Source: Mesorhizobium sp.
GTDB taxonomy: Bacteria > Pseudomonadota > Alphaproteobacteria > Rhizobiales > Rhizobiaceae
Direction of reading: 5' to 3'
NCBI GenBank assembly: GCA_019635735.1
Contig: JAHBYX010000013.1
Location: 32,223 to 96,222 of the forward strand
DNA length: 64,000 bases
The translations under genes were made by a program, and so were the position numbers. The stretch's first letter is position 1, and each line of letters starts with the position of its first letter. A model generated the notes under the pieces. That model saw only the letters and a program-made list of their open reading frames with translations, had not been told where the DNA came from and made no database searches. Positions 27,063 to 35,123 of this stretch are shown here, one piece after another.

Positions 27063-28094
27063 GTGACCGAGCAGGGACCAATTCATCTGGAGGAGGACGC
27101 CGAGACGGGCGACCGTTTCCTCGTCTACGACAGTGGCAAGGGCGCGCGACTCGACATCCGCTTCGAGGGCGAGACACTGTGGATGACGCAGGAGCAGATC
27201 GCCCGGCTGTTCGGACGGGATGTATCAGCAATTTCGCGGCACATCGCAAATGTGATCGCAGAAGGAGAACTGGACGAGGGGAGTTCTTTGCAAAAACTGC
27301 AAACAACTCTGGGTCGTCCTGCGACGGTCTACAGCCTGGATATGGTGATCTCCGTTGGCTACCGCGTGTCTTCCGCGCAGGCGACGCTCTTCCGGCGCTG
27401 GGCCACTGGCGTGCTCGTGCAGTTCGCCAAGTCCGGCTTCGTCGTCGATTCCGTTCGGCTCAAGAACCAGGCGAACGCTGACCGCATTGCCGAGCTGCGC
27501 GATATCATTCGCGACATCCGTTCCGACGAGGCGAATGTCTACCGGGAACTCAAGCGTATCTGCAGCCTGTGCCAGGACTACGATCCGGCGTCCGACCGCG
27601 CCGCGACGTTTTTCCAGCAAACGCAGGCCAAGCTCATCTATGCCGTCGTGTCGAAGACGCCGTCTGAAGTCCTGGTCGAGCGTGCCGACCATCGCCGGCC
27701 CGATATGGGGCTGGCGTCATCGCCGAAGGACCGAATCCGCAAGCAGGATGTCTCGGTCTCGAAGAATTATCTTGCCGAAGGCGAGGTCAGGGAACTCAAC
27801 CGGTTGACCACGATCCTGCTCGACATTTTCGAGGATCAGGCGGATCTCGGACGGCTCGTCGTCATGGCCGATGCGACGCGACTGCTGGAGGAGCAATTGC
27901 GGGGCCTTGGCCGCACGGTCCTGCGCGGCGGCGGGACGGTGGACCGCTGCGCTGCCGTGGAACATGCGGAGAGGGAATACGAGACGTTCAATGCTGCCCG
28001 CAAACAGGCCGCACACGACGAGGCAGACGCACGGATCGCCGCGTTGGCGAAAGAGGCTAAGGGATTGCCGAAGAGCGGGCGGGGCCAGACCTGA
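27063..28094 (+). CDS. rhuM: RhuM family protein
   Basis: About 343 residues. The N-terminal half has the RhuM/Fic-associated pattern WMTQEQIARLFGRDVSAISR, I-A-E-G-E-L, Y-S-L-D-M-V-I-S-V-G-Y-R-V, and F-R-R-W-A-T. The middle carries ALF-like K-L-I-Y-A-V-V-S-K-T-P-S-E-V. RhuM was named from a Salmonella pathogenicity island; homologues are scattered on mobile DNA and their role is not settled. The start is GTG at 27063. The patchy distribution of the family and a degraded neighbour suggest acquired DNA. Confidence 0.9.
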   Translation: MTEQGPIHLEEDAETGDRFLVYDSGKGARLDIRFEGETLWMTQEQIARLFGRDVSAISRHIANVIAEGELDEGSSLQKLQTTLGRPATVYSLDMVISVGYRVSSAQATLFRRWATGVLVQFAKSGFVVDSVRLKNQANADRIAELRDIIRDIRSDEANVYRELKRICSLCQDYDPASDRAATFFQQTQAKLIYAVVSKTPSEVLVERADHRRPDMGLASSPKDRIRKQDVSVSKNYLAEGEVRELNRLTTILLDIFEDQADLGRLVVMADATRLLEEQLRGLGRTVLRGGGTVDRCAAVEHAEREYETFNAARKQAAHDEADARIAALAKEAKGLPKSGRGQT

Positions 28095-28100
28095 ATTTGT

Positions 28101-28441
28101 CTACTGGCGGCCCTGCCGGCTTACCACACGCTCCGACTCCGACCAGAAGAAGGGAGTTTCAACTTTCGGCCAGGACTCGCCATAGACGTAGCCCTCGATC
28201 GCATCCAGCGCTCCCGTCCGCTTGTCGAAAAGCAGGAGCGAGCCACACAAGGACTGCTCCGGACCAACGACAACCACTCGGGGCGAATTGACACAGTTCC
28301 GTATGTGAGCTGGGCGGGAACGGAGCGAGCTTCGAGCGTGGTGATAAATCCCACTGAGTTCCGGTTGCGCTCCAGCACCCTCAGTTGCTCGACGCCAGAT
28401 GTCTCGATACCGGCAAAGCGGCAGAACTCCTCCACGAACAT
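28101..28441 (-). pseudogene. small protein gene broken by one frameshift
   Basis: Two good-looking halves are in different frames. The N-terminal part (from the ATG at 28441) reads M-F-V-E-E-F-C-R-F-A-G-I and then V-G-F-I-T-T-L-E. The C-terminal part, one frame over, reads VVVVGPEQSLCGSLLLF, DKRTGALDAIEGYVYGESWP and F-F-W-S-E, stopping at 28101. A single indel within about 28270-28320 would join them into roughly 110 residues. The first half continues in frame upstream of 28441 (L-T-P-L-E-R), so the original start may lie further up. I do not recognise the family. It sits between rhuM and pheT. Confidence 0.6.
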
Positions 28442-28509
28442 GCGTTCGAGAGGAGTGAGCCCCTCGGGCGGGGCCCGCTGCTGCGCAGCTCCCGCCCGTT
28501 CGACGGCTA

Positions 28510-28532
28510 CGAAAGGTCCACTGGACCTTTCG
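28510..28532. repeat. 23-base perfect palindrome downstream of pheT
   Basis: CGAAAGGTCCA and its reverse complement face each other around one base. A second small hairpin (TTCGCC..GGCGAA) follows at 28534-28548. They lie just past the pheT stop on its strand. No T-run follows, so it is not a standard terminator; it may be a dispersed element. Confidence 0.55.
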
Positions 28533-28556
28533 TTTCGCCTGCGGCGAACCGCCGTC

Positions 28557-30962
28557 TCACCCCCGCAGCATCCCGCCGGTCTGCTTCTTCACGTTCTCGA
28601 CGATCCTGCCCGCCAGCGCTTCGAAATCCTCGTCGGTGAGCGTCTTGTCGACCGGCTGGATGGCGACTTCGATGGCGACGGACTTCTTGCCCTCGCCGAT
28701 CGCAGCACCTTCGAACACGTCGAAGACGTTGACGCCGGTGATGAGCTTGCGGTCGGCGCCGAGTGCCGCCTTGACCAGCGTGCCGGCCTCGACCGCGCGG
28801 TCGACGACGAAGGCGAAGTCGCGCTTGACCGCCTGGAAGGGCGAGAGGTCGAGGCGCGGCTTGGTGCGGGTGGGCTTGGCCTTGGGCTCGGGCACGGCGT
28901 CGACGAAGACCTCGAAGCCGCAGAGCGGCCCGTCGGCGTCGAGCGTCTCAAGTGTGGCCGGATGGAACTCGCCGAAATGGCCGAGAACGGTCTTGGGGCC
29001 GAGCTTGATGACGCCCGAGCGGCCGGGATGATACCAGCCGGGAGCGCCGGTTTCGACGGTGAGCCGGTCGATCGGCGCGCCGACGGCTTCGAGCGCGGCG
29101 AAGGCGTCGGCCTTGGCGTCGAATACGCCCACAGTGCCGGCATTGCCCGACCACAGGCGGCCGGAGCCTTCGAGCTTCGCGGTGCCGCGGCGGATGCCGG
29201 CGGCGACGCGGCGCTGCTGGTGAGCCTCGTCGCCCTCATAGGTGCCGGACACCTCGAACAGGGCGACGTCGCCAATGCCGCGGTCGGCATTGCGCTGGGC
29301 AGCCGCGATCAGGCCGGGCAGCAGCGAGGGCCGCATGTCGGACATGTCGGCGGCGATCGGGTTGGCGAGCTTCAGCGACGGCTGGCCGCCGCCGAAGGCC
29401 TCGGCATGCTTGGCCGGGATGAACGACCAGGTGACGGCCTCCATCATGCCGCGCACGGCAAGCGCGCGGCGCGCGGCGCGGGTGCGGATCTGCAGCGTCG
29501 TCAGGATCCTGCCGTTGACCGCCGAGTGGCTCGCGAGCGGCTGCGGCGCGATCTGGTCGACGCCGCGCATGCGCATGACCTCCTCGACGAGGTCGGCCTT
29601 GCTGTCGATGTCCGGGCGCCAGGAGGGCTGCGTGACGTCGTAGTAGTAGCCGCCGCCGGAGACGCCGAAACCGAGGCGCCGGAGAATCTCGGCGCTCTCC
29701 TCGCCCGGCACGTCCATACCGGTGAGGCGCTTGACCTCCAGCACCGGGAACATGATCGGCTTCGGCGCATAGCCGGCATAGCCGACCACTTCCGCGTCGC
29801 TGGGCGTGCCGCCGCAGATGTCGAGCACCAGCTTCGTCGCCAGCTCCAGCCCGGGCACCATGAATTCCGGATCGACGCCGCGCTCGAACCGGTAGCGCGC
29901 GTCGGTGACGATGCCGAGCGAGCGGCCGGTGCGGGCGATGCCGATCGGGTCCCACAGCGCCGACTCGATCAGCACGTCGGTGGTGTTCTCGTCGCAGCCG
30001 GAATGCTCGCCGCCCATCACGCCGGCGATCGATTCGACGCCGTTGTCGTCGGCGATCACGCACATCTCGGGCGTCAGCTCGTATTCGAACGTGTCGAGCG
30101 CGAGCACCTTTTCTCCCGCCGCCGCCCGGCGGACGACGAGGTCGCCTGCAACCTTGGCCGCGTCGAAGACGTGCAGCGGCCGGCCGCGGTCGAAGGTCAC
30201 GTAATTGGTGATGTCGACCAGCGCGTTGATGGGGCGCAGGCCGATGGCGATGAGCCGCTGCTGCATCCACTTCGGCGAGGGGCCGTTCCTCACCCCGCGC
30301 ACCAGACGGAGCGCGAAGCCGGGGCACAAATCCGGGTCGGCGATTGTCACCTTGACTGGGCACTCGCCTTCGCCGGCAATGGGCGCGACCGGCGGCGTCT
30401 TCAGCGTGCCGAGTCCGCTTGCCGCCAGGTCGCGGGCGATGCCGTGGATCGAGGTGGCGTCGGGGCGGTTGGGCGTCAGGTTGATGTCTATGACCGGATC
30501 GTCGAGCTGCGCGTAAGCCGCGAAGCTGGTGCCGACCGGCGCGTCCTCGGGCAGGTCGATGATGCCGTCATGCGAGTCGGAGAGTTCCAGCTCGCGCTCC
30601 GAGCACATCATGCCGCGGCTCTCGACGCCGCGGATCTTGCCGATTCCGAGCGTCGTGTCGATGCCGGGGACATAAGTGCCGGGCGCGGCAAAGGCGCCGA
30701 CGAGGCCGGCGCGGGCATTGGGCGCGCCGCAGACGACCTGGATCGGCTCGCCCTGGCCGGTGTCGACCATCAGCACGCGCAGCTTGTCCGCGTCCGGGTG
30801 TTTCTCGGCCGAGAGAACCTTGGCGATGACGAACGGCTTCAGCGCTGCCTTGTCGTCGACATGCTCGACCTCGAGGCCGATCGAGGTGAGACGCTCGACG
30901 ATCTCGGCAAGCGAGGCGTCGGTGTCGAGATGGTCCTTGAGCCAGGAGAGGGTGAGTTTCAT
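28557..30962 (-). CDS. pheT: phenylalanine--tRNA ligase beta subunit
   Basis: About 801 residues, the full bacterial length. Domains in order: N-terminal tRNA-binding OB fold (about 40-150, VVCGAPNARAGLVGAFA), B3/B4 editing domain, B5 domain, the catalytic-like core (FERGVDPEF), and a C-terminal ferredoxin-like anticodon-binding domain. It forms the alpha2-beta2 enzyme with PheS. No purine-rich ribosome site is visible before the ATG, which is unusual. It is normally adjacent to pheS but here two small genes intervene. Confidence 0.97.
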   Translation of the reverse strand: MKLTLSWLKDHLDTDASLAEIVERLTSIGLEVEHVDDKAALKPFVIAKVLSAEKHPDADKLRVLMVDTGQGEPIQVVCGAPNARAGLVGAFAAPGTYVPGIDTTLGIGKIRGVESRGMMCSERELELSDSHDGIIDLPEDAPVGTSFAAYAQLDDPVIDINLTPNRPDATSIHGIARDLAASGLGTLKTPPVAPIAGEGECPVKVTIADPDLCPGFALRLVRGVRNGPSPKWMQQRLIAIGLRPINALVDITNYVTFDRGRPLHVFDAAKVAGDLVVRRAAAGEKVLALDTFEYELTPEMCVIADDNGVESIAGVMGGEHSGCDENTTDVLIESALWDPIGIARTGRSLGIVTDARYRFERGVDPEFMVPGLELATKLVLDICGGTPSDAEVVGYAGYAPKPIMFPVLEVKRLTGMDVPGEESAEILRRLGFGVSGGGYYYDVTQPSWRPDIDSKADLVEEVMRMRGVDQIAPQPLASHSAVNGRILTTLQIRTRAARRALAVRGMMEAVTWSFIPAKHAEAFGGGQPSLKLANPIAADMSDMRPSLLPGLIAAAQRNADRGIGDVALFEVSGTYEGDEAHQQRRVAAGIRRGTAKLEGSGRLWSGNAGTVGVFDAKADAFAALEAVGAPIDRLTVETGAPGWYHPGRSGVIKLGPKTVLGHFGEFHPATLETLDADGPLCGFEVFVDAVPEPKAKPTRTKPRLDLSPFQAVKRDFAFVVDRAVEAGTLVKAALGADRKLITGVNVFDVFEGAAIGEGKKSVAIEVAIQPVDKTLTDEDFEALAGRIVENVKKQTGGMLRG

Positions 30963-31040
30963 GGGAGGTGTCGTCTTTCGGGAACAAGGTTTGCGCTCAG
31001 TCGATCAGCGCGCACGGTATCGGACAGTGTGCGCGGTCGC

Positions 31041-31319
31041 CTACTCGGCCGCTATGGAGGGGGGCTTTGCGCCCGGAGCCTTCTTGCCGAGGAACATGCT
31101 TTTGACAGAGATGCCCTCGTCGATCGCCGGCCACCAAATCCCCTCGAACATCAGTTCGATATCGTTGAGCTGGGTCTGATTGAGCGACGCAAGGAAGGGA
31201 TACCACCACAACGGGGTCGCGATGCTGCGACCGTCAGCCAGCGTCACGTGGACCTCGTCTGCCGTGCACCACGCACGAACGGGCCGCATCTCATCTGTCT
31301 CAAAGGCCAAAGAAGTCAT
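31041..31319 (-). CDS. DUF2442 protein, probable partner of DUF4160
   Basis: About 92 residues. The pattern VHVTLADGRSIATPLWWYPF is the DUF2442 hallmark (W-Y-P-F-L). ATG at 31319 follows AGGTG by 6 bases; a GTG at 31328 is an alternative. It overlaps the end of the DUF4160 gene by about 20 bases, so the two are translated together. DUF2442/DUF4160 pairs are common and resemble toxin-antitoxin or similar two-gene modules in layout, but no activity is established that I know of. It ends 78 bp before pheT. Confidence 0.85.
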   Translation of the reverse strand: MTSLAFETDEMRPVRAWCTADEVHVTLADGRSIATPLWWYPFLASLNQTQLNDIELMFEGIWWPAIDEGISVKSMFLGKKAPGAKPPSIAAE

Positions 31320-31536
31320 TCCAGGCACCTATCCACTCGTCGCGATGCTCTCCGACCACCGCAAGCAGCCTCGCAACCTCTCGATCATTGTATCCCCTCC
31401 TCTGCTCAACCTCCAAGTTCTGCAACCACACCTTCAGGGACTTCCCGTCCTTGACGATATGGACATGCGGAGGTTCGTCCGCGTCGAGCGCATAGAACCG
31501 GAACTTGAAGCCCTGCCAGATCAGGAGCGTGGGCAT
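31300..31536 (-). CDS. DUF4160 protein
   Basis: About 78 residues. Typical DUF4160 features: F-K-F-R-F-Y-A-L-D, D-E-P-P-H-V-H-I, a W-L-Q-N-L-E-V strand and the C-terminal W-N-D-F-F. The conserved E-P-P-H-V-H-I segment is the family mark. The ATG begins 2 bases after the pheS stop, and its only ribosome site would lie inside pheS, so expression is probably coupled to pheS. Its 3' end overlaps the DUF2442 start. Confidence 0.88.
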   Translation of the reverse strand: MPTLLIWQGFKFRFYALDADEPPHVHIVKDGKSLKVWLQNLEVEQRRGYNDREVARLLAVVGEHRDEWIGAWNDFFGL

Positions 31537-31538
31537 CG

Positions 31539-32636
31539 CTAGCTGCTCAGTCCTCCGAACAGCGTCGGCATATCAAGCGGTCTGAATCCGTAGTGCTGCA
31601 ACCAGCGCACGTCGGCGTCGAAGAAGGCGCGCAGGTCCGGCATGCCGTACTTGAGCATGGCGATGCGGTCGATGCCCATGCCCCAGGCGAAACCCTGGTA
31701 TTCGTCCGGATCGAGCCCGCCGGCGCGCAGGACGTTGGGGTGGACCATGCCGCAGCCGAGGATCTCCAGCCAGTCGTTGCCCTCGCCGAAGCGCACCTCA
31801 CCCGGCCGCGATCGGTCGCACTGGATGTCGACTTCCAGCGACGGCTCGGTGAACGGGAAGAAGGACGGGCGGAAGCGCATCTTGACCGACGGCACCTCGA
31901 AGAACGCCTTGCAGAACTCTTCAAGCACCCACTTCATGTTGGCGACGTTGGCGGTCTTGTCGATCACCAGGCCCTCGACCTGGTGGAACATCGGCGAGTG
32001 CGTGGCGTCGGAATCCTGCCGGTAGGTCTTGCCCGGGATGACGATGCGGATCGGCGGCGGCCCCGCCTCCATGGTGCGGATCTGCACCGGCGAGGTGTGG
32101 GTGCGCAGAAGCTTGCGCTCGCCGTTTTCGTCCGGATTGAAGAAGAACGTGTCATGCATCTCCCGCGCCGGATGGCCGACCGGGAAGTTGAGCGCGGTGA
32201 AGTTGTAGTAGTCGGTCTCGATGTCCGGCCCTTCGGCGATGGCGAAGCCGAGATCGCCGAAGATCGCGGCGATCTCGTCGATGACCTGGGAAATCGGATG
32301 GATGCGGCCGCGCTCGGCCGGCGACGAGCGCACCGGCAGCGTCACGTCGACCTTCTCGGCGGCTAGGCGCGCGGTGGTCGCGATCTCCTTGAGCTCGGCC
32401 TTCCTCGACGCCAGCGCCTCGGTCACCCGCGCCTTCAACCCATTGATCGCGGGGCCCCTGGTCTGCCGCTCTTCGGGCGACATCGATCCCAGCGTCTTCA
32501 GGAGTTCGGAGACCGACCCCTTCTTGCCCATCGCCGAAAGGCGCACGGCTTCGAGCGCCGCTTCGTCGGACGCCGCGGCGATGTCGGCCAGCAGCGCATC
32601 CTCGATCGATTCCAGTCCGGTCATCTGTTCGCTCAC
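31539..32636 (-). CDS. pheS: phenylalanine--tRNA ligase alpha subunit
   Basis: About 365 residues. An N-terminal coiled coil (about 1-90) that binds tRNA precedes the class II catalytic core: motif 1 region HPISQVIDEI, motif 2 (L-L-R-T-H-T-S-P-V-Q-I-R-T-M), then HQVEGLVID and the motif 3 region GFAWGMGIDRIAMLKYG. All are intact. It is preceded by an intrinsic terminator that ends the rplT transcript, so pheS probably has its own promoter in that gap. Confidence 0.97.
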   Translation of the reverse strand: MSEQMTGLESIEDALLADIAAASDEAALEAVRLSAMGKKGSVSELLKTLGSMSPEERQTRGPAINGLKARVTEALASRKAELKEIATTARLAAEKVDVTLPVRSSPAERGRIHPISQVIDEIAAIFGDLGFAIAEGPDIETDYYNFTALNFPVGHPAREMHDTFFFNPDENGERKLLRTHTSPVQIRTMEAGPPPIRIVIPGKTYRQDSDATHSPMFHQVEGLVIDKTANVANMKWVLEEFCKAFFEVPSVKMRFRPSFFPFTEPSLEVDIQCDRSRPGEVRFGEGNDWLEILGCGMVHPNVLRAGGLDPDEYQGFAWGMGIDRIAMLKYGMPDLRAFFDADVRWLQHYGFRPLDMPTLFGGLSS

Positions 32637-32671
32637 GGCCTATCGCCCTGTTTCGTTCGGTCTAAGCAAAG

Positions 32672-32705
32672 AAAAAACCCGCGCCAGCCGTGCCAGCGCG
32701 GGTTT
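32672..32705 (-). terminator. intrinsic terminator after rplT
   Basis: On the minus strand AAACCCGCGC and GCGCGGGTTT pair around a short loop and run into six T. It lies 43 bases past the rplT stop and upstream of pheS, separating the ribosomal-protein and synthetase transcripts. Confidence 0.85.
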
Positions 32706-32747
32706 CCCAATTGGTGTTGCCTGAAGTCCTGGGAAAACGCTGGTCGT

Positions 32748-33149
32748 TTAAGCGACTGCGCCTTCAAACTCGTTCGGCATGCCGTCCTTGAGGTATTCGA
32801 GCGCGGTCTTCGACTTGCCCACCAGGACGACGAACGCCTGCGGCTCGTGGATCGCCAGATCCGACAGAACCTTGCGGTCGATCTCGATGCCGGCCTTGTT
32901 CAGCCCGTCGATGAAGCGGCCATAGGTCAGGCCATGCTCGCGGACCGCAGCGTTGATGCGCTGGATCCAGAGCGCGCGGAAGTTGCGCTTCCGGACCTTG
33001 CGGTCGCGGTAGGCATACTGCATCGACTTTTCGACCGCCTGCTTGGCGGTGCGGATGGTGTTCTTGCGGCGGCCGTAGAAGCCCTTCGCGGCGTCCAGGA
33101 CCTTCTTGTGCTTGGCGTGGGCGGTGACGCCTCTCTTTACGCGTGCCAT
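32748..33149 (-). CDS. rplT: 50S ribosomal protein L20
   Basis: About 133 residues, slightly longer than E. coli L20 owing to a C-terminal tail. The start ARVKRGVTAHAKHKKVL and FYGRRKNTIRTAKQAV are diagnostic for L20, which binds 23S rRNA early in assembly. It follows rpmI by 36 bases in the conserved order infC-rpmI-rplT. L20 represses this operon in E. coli; no such leader is proven here. Confidence 0.98.
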   Translation of the reverse strand: MARVKRGVTAHAKHKKVLDAAKGFYGRRKNTIRTAKQAVEKSMQYAYRDRKVRKRNFRALWIQRINAAVREHGLTYGRFIDGLNKAGIEIDRKVLSDLAIHEPQAFVVLVGKSKTALEYLKDGMPNEFEGAVA

Positions 33150-33185
33150 GTCATGATCTCCTTAAATCGCGTGTCCGGGCCGGGC

Positions 33186-33389
33186 TCAGAGGCCGTTCGG
33201 CAGGAAGTTCTTGATGACCTTGACGCCGTCGGGCTTGGCGAGGGTCATGGTTCCGCGGGCATCGCGGATGAACTTGTTGGAACGCTTGATCATGCCGTGG
33301 CGCTTGCCGGCGGCCTGGGCCAGCACCTTGCCGGTGCCGGTGATCTTGAACCGCTTCTTGGCGGCCGACTTGGTCTTCATCTTGGGCAT
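33186..33389 (-). CDS. rpmI: 50S ribosomal protein L35
   Basis: 67 residues, the usual size. It opens P-K-M-K-T-K-S-A-A-K-K-R-F and contains A-G-K-R-H-G-M-I-K-R-S, the L35 signature, with strongly basic composition. It sits between infC and rplT, as in most bacteria. Two hairpins lie in the 196-bp gap upstream. Confidence 0.97.
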   Translation of the reverse strand: MPKMKTKSAAKKRFKITGTGKVLAQAAGKRHGMIKRSNKFIRDARGTMTLAKPDGVKVIKNFLPNGL

Positions 33390-33432
33390 TTTGCTATCCT
33401 TCTCGGTGCGCTTGATTGCGCTTGTTGTTGCT

Positions 33433-33493
33433 CCGGACCGACCAAAGTCCGGAAAGCATAAGAAACCGCCACGGCATGCCCTGCCGGGCGGTT
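33433..33493 (-). other. tandem hairpins between infC and rpmI
   Basis: On the minus strand AACCGCC..GGCGGTT (33464-33493) is followed by TTCTTAT, and then CCGGAC..GTCCGG (33433-33452). The first resembles a weak terminator or attenuator; both may mark processing or autoregulation of the ribosomal-protein genes. Confidence 0.45.
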
Positions 33494-33585
33494 CTTTGAA
33501 CGGGCGCTCTATACGCGCAGGCGCAAAAAAGAGCAACACCGATTCGGCGTTGACTGGTGCGGCAGCGGGCGAGGCCGCCGAAGGG

Positions 33586-34122
33586 TCACTTCGGCGACAG
33601 CACCATCATCATCTGCCGGCCTTCGAGCTTGGGCTCGGCCTCGACCTTGGCGATCGTCTCGACCTCGGCCTTGACCTTGTTCAGCAGTTCCATGCCGAGT
33701 TCGAGATGCGCCATCTCGCGGCCGCGGAAGCGCAGCGTCAGCTTGACCTTGTCGCCTTCCTCGAAGAAGCGGCGCACCGCCTTCATCTTGGTCTCGTAGT
33801 CGTGCGTGTCGATGTTCGGGCGCATCTTGATCTCCTTGATCTCGATGACCCGCTGATTCTTGCGCGCTTCGGCCGCCTTCTTCTGGCTGGCATATTTCAG
33901 CTTGCCCAGATCGGTGATCTTGCAAACCGGCGGTTCGGCGTTGGGAGAGATTTCGACGAGGTCGAGACCTGCGTCCTCGGCGATCTGCAGCGCCTCCTGG
34001 ATGGAGACATTGCCGCGATTGGCGCCGGTTTCGTCGATGAGCTGCACCCGGGGAACCCGGATGTCGCGGTTGGAGCGGGGGCCTTCCTTGGTAGGGGCCG
34101 CTGCCTTGAATGGTCTGCGAAT
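33586..34122 (-). CDS. infC: translation initiation factor IF-3, ATT start
   Basis: About 178 residues. N-domain with RDIRVPRVQLIDE and KITDLGKLKYA; C-domain with E-I-K-M-R-P-N-I-D-T-H-D-Y and LRFRGREMAH. The frame stays open far upstream, but family length and the opening R-R-P-F-K place the start at an ATT codon (34122), with GAGGAG about 9 bases before it. Use of ATT/ATC/ATA by infC is a known self-limiting control: IF-3 rejects its own start codon. A GTG at 34149 is a less likely alternative. Confidence 0.95.
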   Translation of the reverse strand: MRRPFKAAAPTKEGPRSNRDIRVPRVQLIDETGANRGNVSIQEALQIAEDAGLDLVEISPNAEPPVCKITDLGKLKYASQKKAAEARKNQRVIEIKEIKMRPNIDTHDYETKMKAVRRFFEEGDKVKLTLRFRGREMAHLELGMELLNKVKAEVETIAKVEAEPKLEGRQMMMVLSPK

Positions 34123-34342
34123 GGTCGTGGTCTCCTCGGCTATTGTCACTAAGGGTGGTCCGGCGCGTCTTCCGCGCCGGTGGAAACGGCAGATGTGTCG
34201 TCCGCCCGGCGGGTTCAATACCACAACGCGCCGAAAAATACAGCGGTTAGCATCGGTCGTGGTCCAATCCAGACAGGCACCCGACAGCTTTTCTCCCGCC
34301 TCCGCCTGTGCCAGAACGCCGGGCCTGACAGGAGCGCAATCC

Positions 34343-35113
34343 ATGGCCTCTGAGCCCGAGTTTCTCGACGTCGCCGGCGTGCCGATCGCGGTGCGCAGCC
34401 GGCCCGGCCGTGCGCCGGGCCTGGTGTGGCTCGGCGGATACCGGTCGGACATGCTCGGCACCAAGGCGCAGGCGCTGGACGAGTGGGCGGAGCGCACCGG
34501 GCATGCCTGCCTGCGCCACGATTATTCCGGCCACGGCGAGTCGGGCGGCCGGTTCGAGGACGGCACGATCTCGCTCTGGCTGGAGGAAAGCCTCGCCGTG
34601 TTCCGCCGCCATGCGCCCGAGCGCGCCATCCTCGTCGGCTCCTCGATGGGAGCCTGGATCGCGCTTCGAATGATCCAAGAACTGCGCAAGGCGGGCGAGG
34701 GAGAGCGGGTGGCGGGGCTAATCCTGCTGGCACCGGCGCCGGATTTCACTATCGAGCTGATGGAGCCGCAGCTGACGCCGGCGCAAAGGCGGGAGCTCGA
34801 GGAAAAGGGCTACTTCACCGAACCGTCGGACTATTCGGACGAGCCGAACGTCTACACGAAGGCGCTGCTCGAGGATGGCCGCCGCAACCGCGTGCTGGAG
34901 GGGATCGTCGAGACGGGGTGCCCTGTCCACATCCTGCAGGGCATGGAGGATCCGGACGTGCCCTTTGCGCACGCGGAGAAACTGCTGCGGCACCTGCCCG
35001 TCTGCGACGTCACCCTGTCGCTTATCCGCGACGGCGACCACCGCCTGTCGCGTCCGCAGGACATCGATCTGATCCTGCGCTCGGTCGAGGGCATGGTGGC
35101 ACTGGCCGGCTGA
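34343..35113 (+). CDS. alpha/beta hydrolase (ABHD10-like serine esterase)
   Basis: About 256 residues. HDYSGHGESGG near 59-69, nucleophile elbow GSSMG with Ser101, Asp in G-M-E-D-P-D-V-P and His in RDGDHRLS near 233. The opening L-V-W-L-G-G-Y-R-S-D-M-L-G-T-K-A is typical of the ABHD10/mycophenolic-acyl-glucuronide esterase group. AGGAGCG precedes the ATG. The bacterial substrate is unknown. BenE follows 10 bases later on the same strand, so they may be co-transcribed. Confidence 0.9.
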   Translation: MASEPEFLDVAGVPIAVRSRPGRAPGLVWLGGYRSDMLGTKAQALDEWAERTGHACLRHDYSGHGESGGRFEDGTISLWLEESLAVFRRHAPERAILVGSSMGAWIALRMIQELRKAGEGERVAGLILLAPAPDFTIELMEPQLTPAQRRELEEKGYFTEPSDYSDEPNVYTKALLEDGRRNRVLEGIVETGCPVHILQGMEDPDVPFAHAEKLLRHLPVCDVTLSLIRDGDHRLSRPQDIDLILRSVEGMVALAG

Positions 35114-35123
35114 GGAGTCCCGC

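Noticed and set aside
28305..31454. A very long open frame (over 1000 codons) on the + strand opposite pheT.
   Set aside because: It is the antisense of an intact, conserved pheT; long shadow frames are common in GC-rich DNA.
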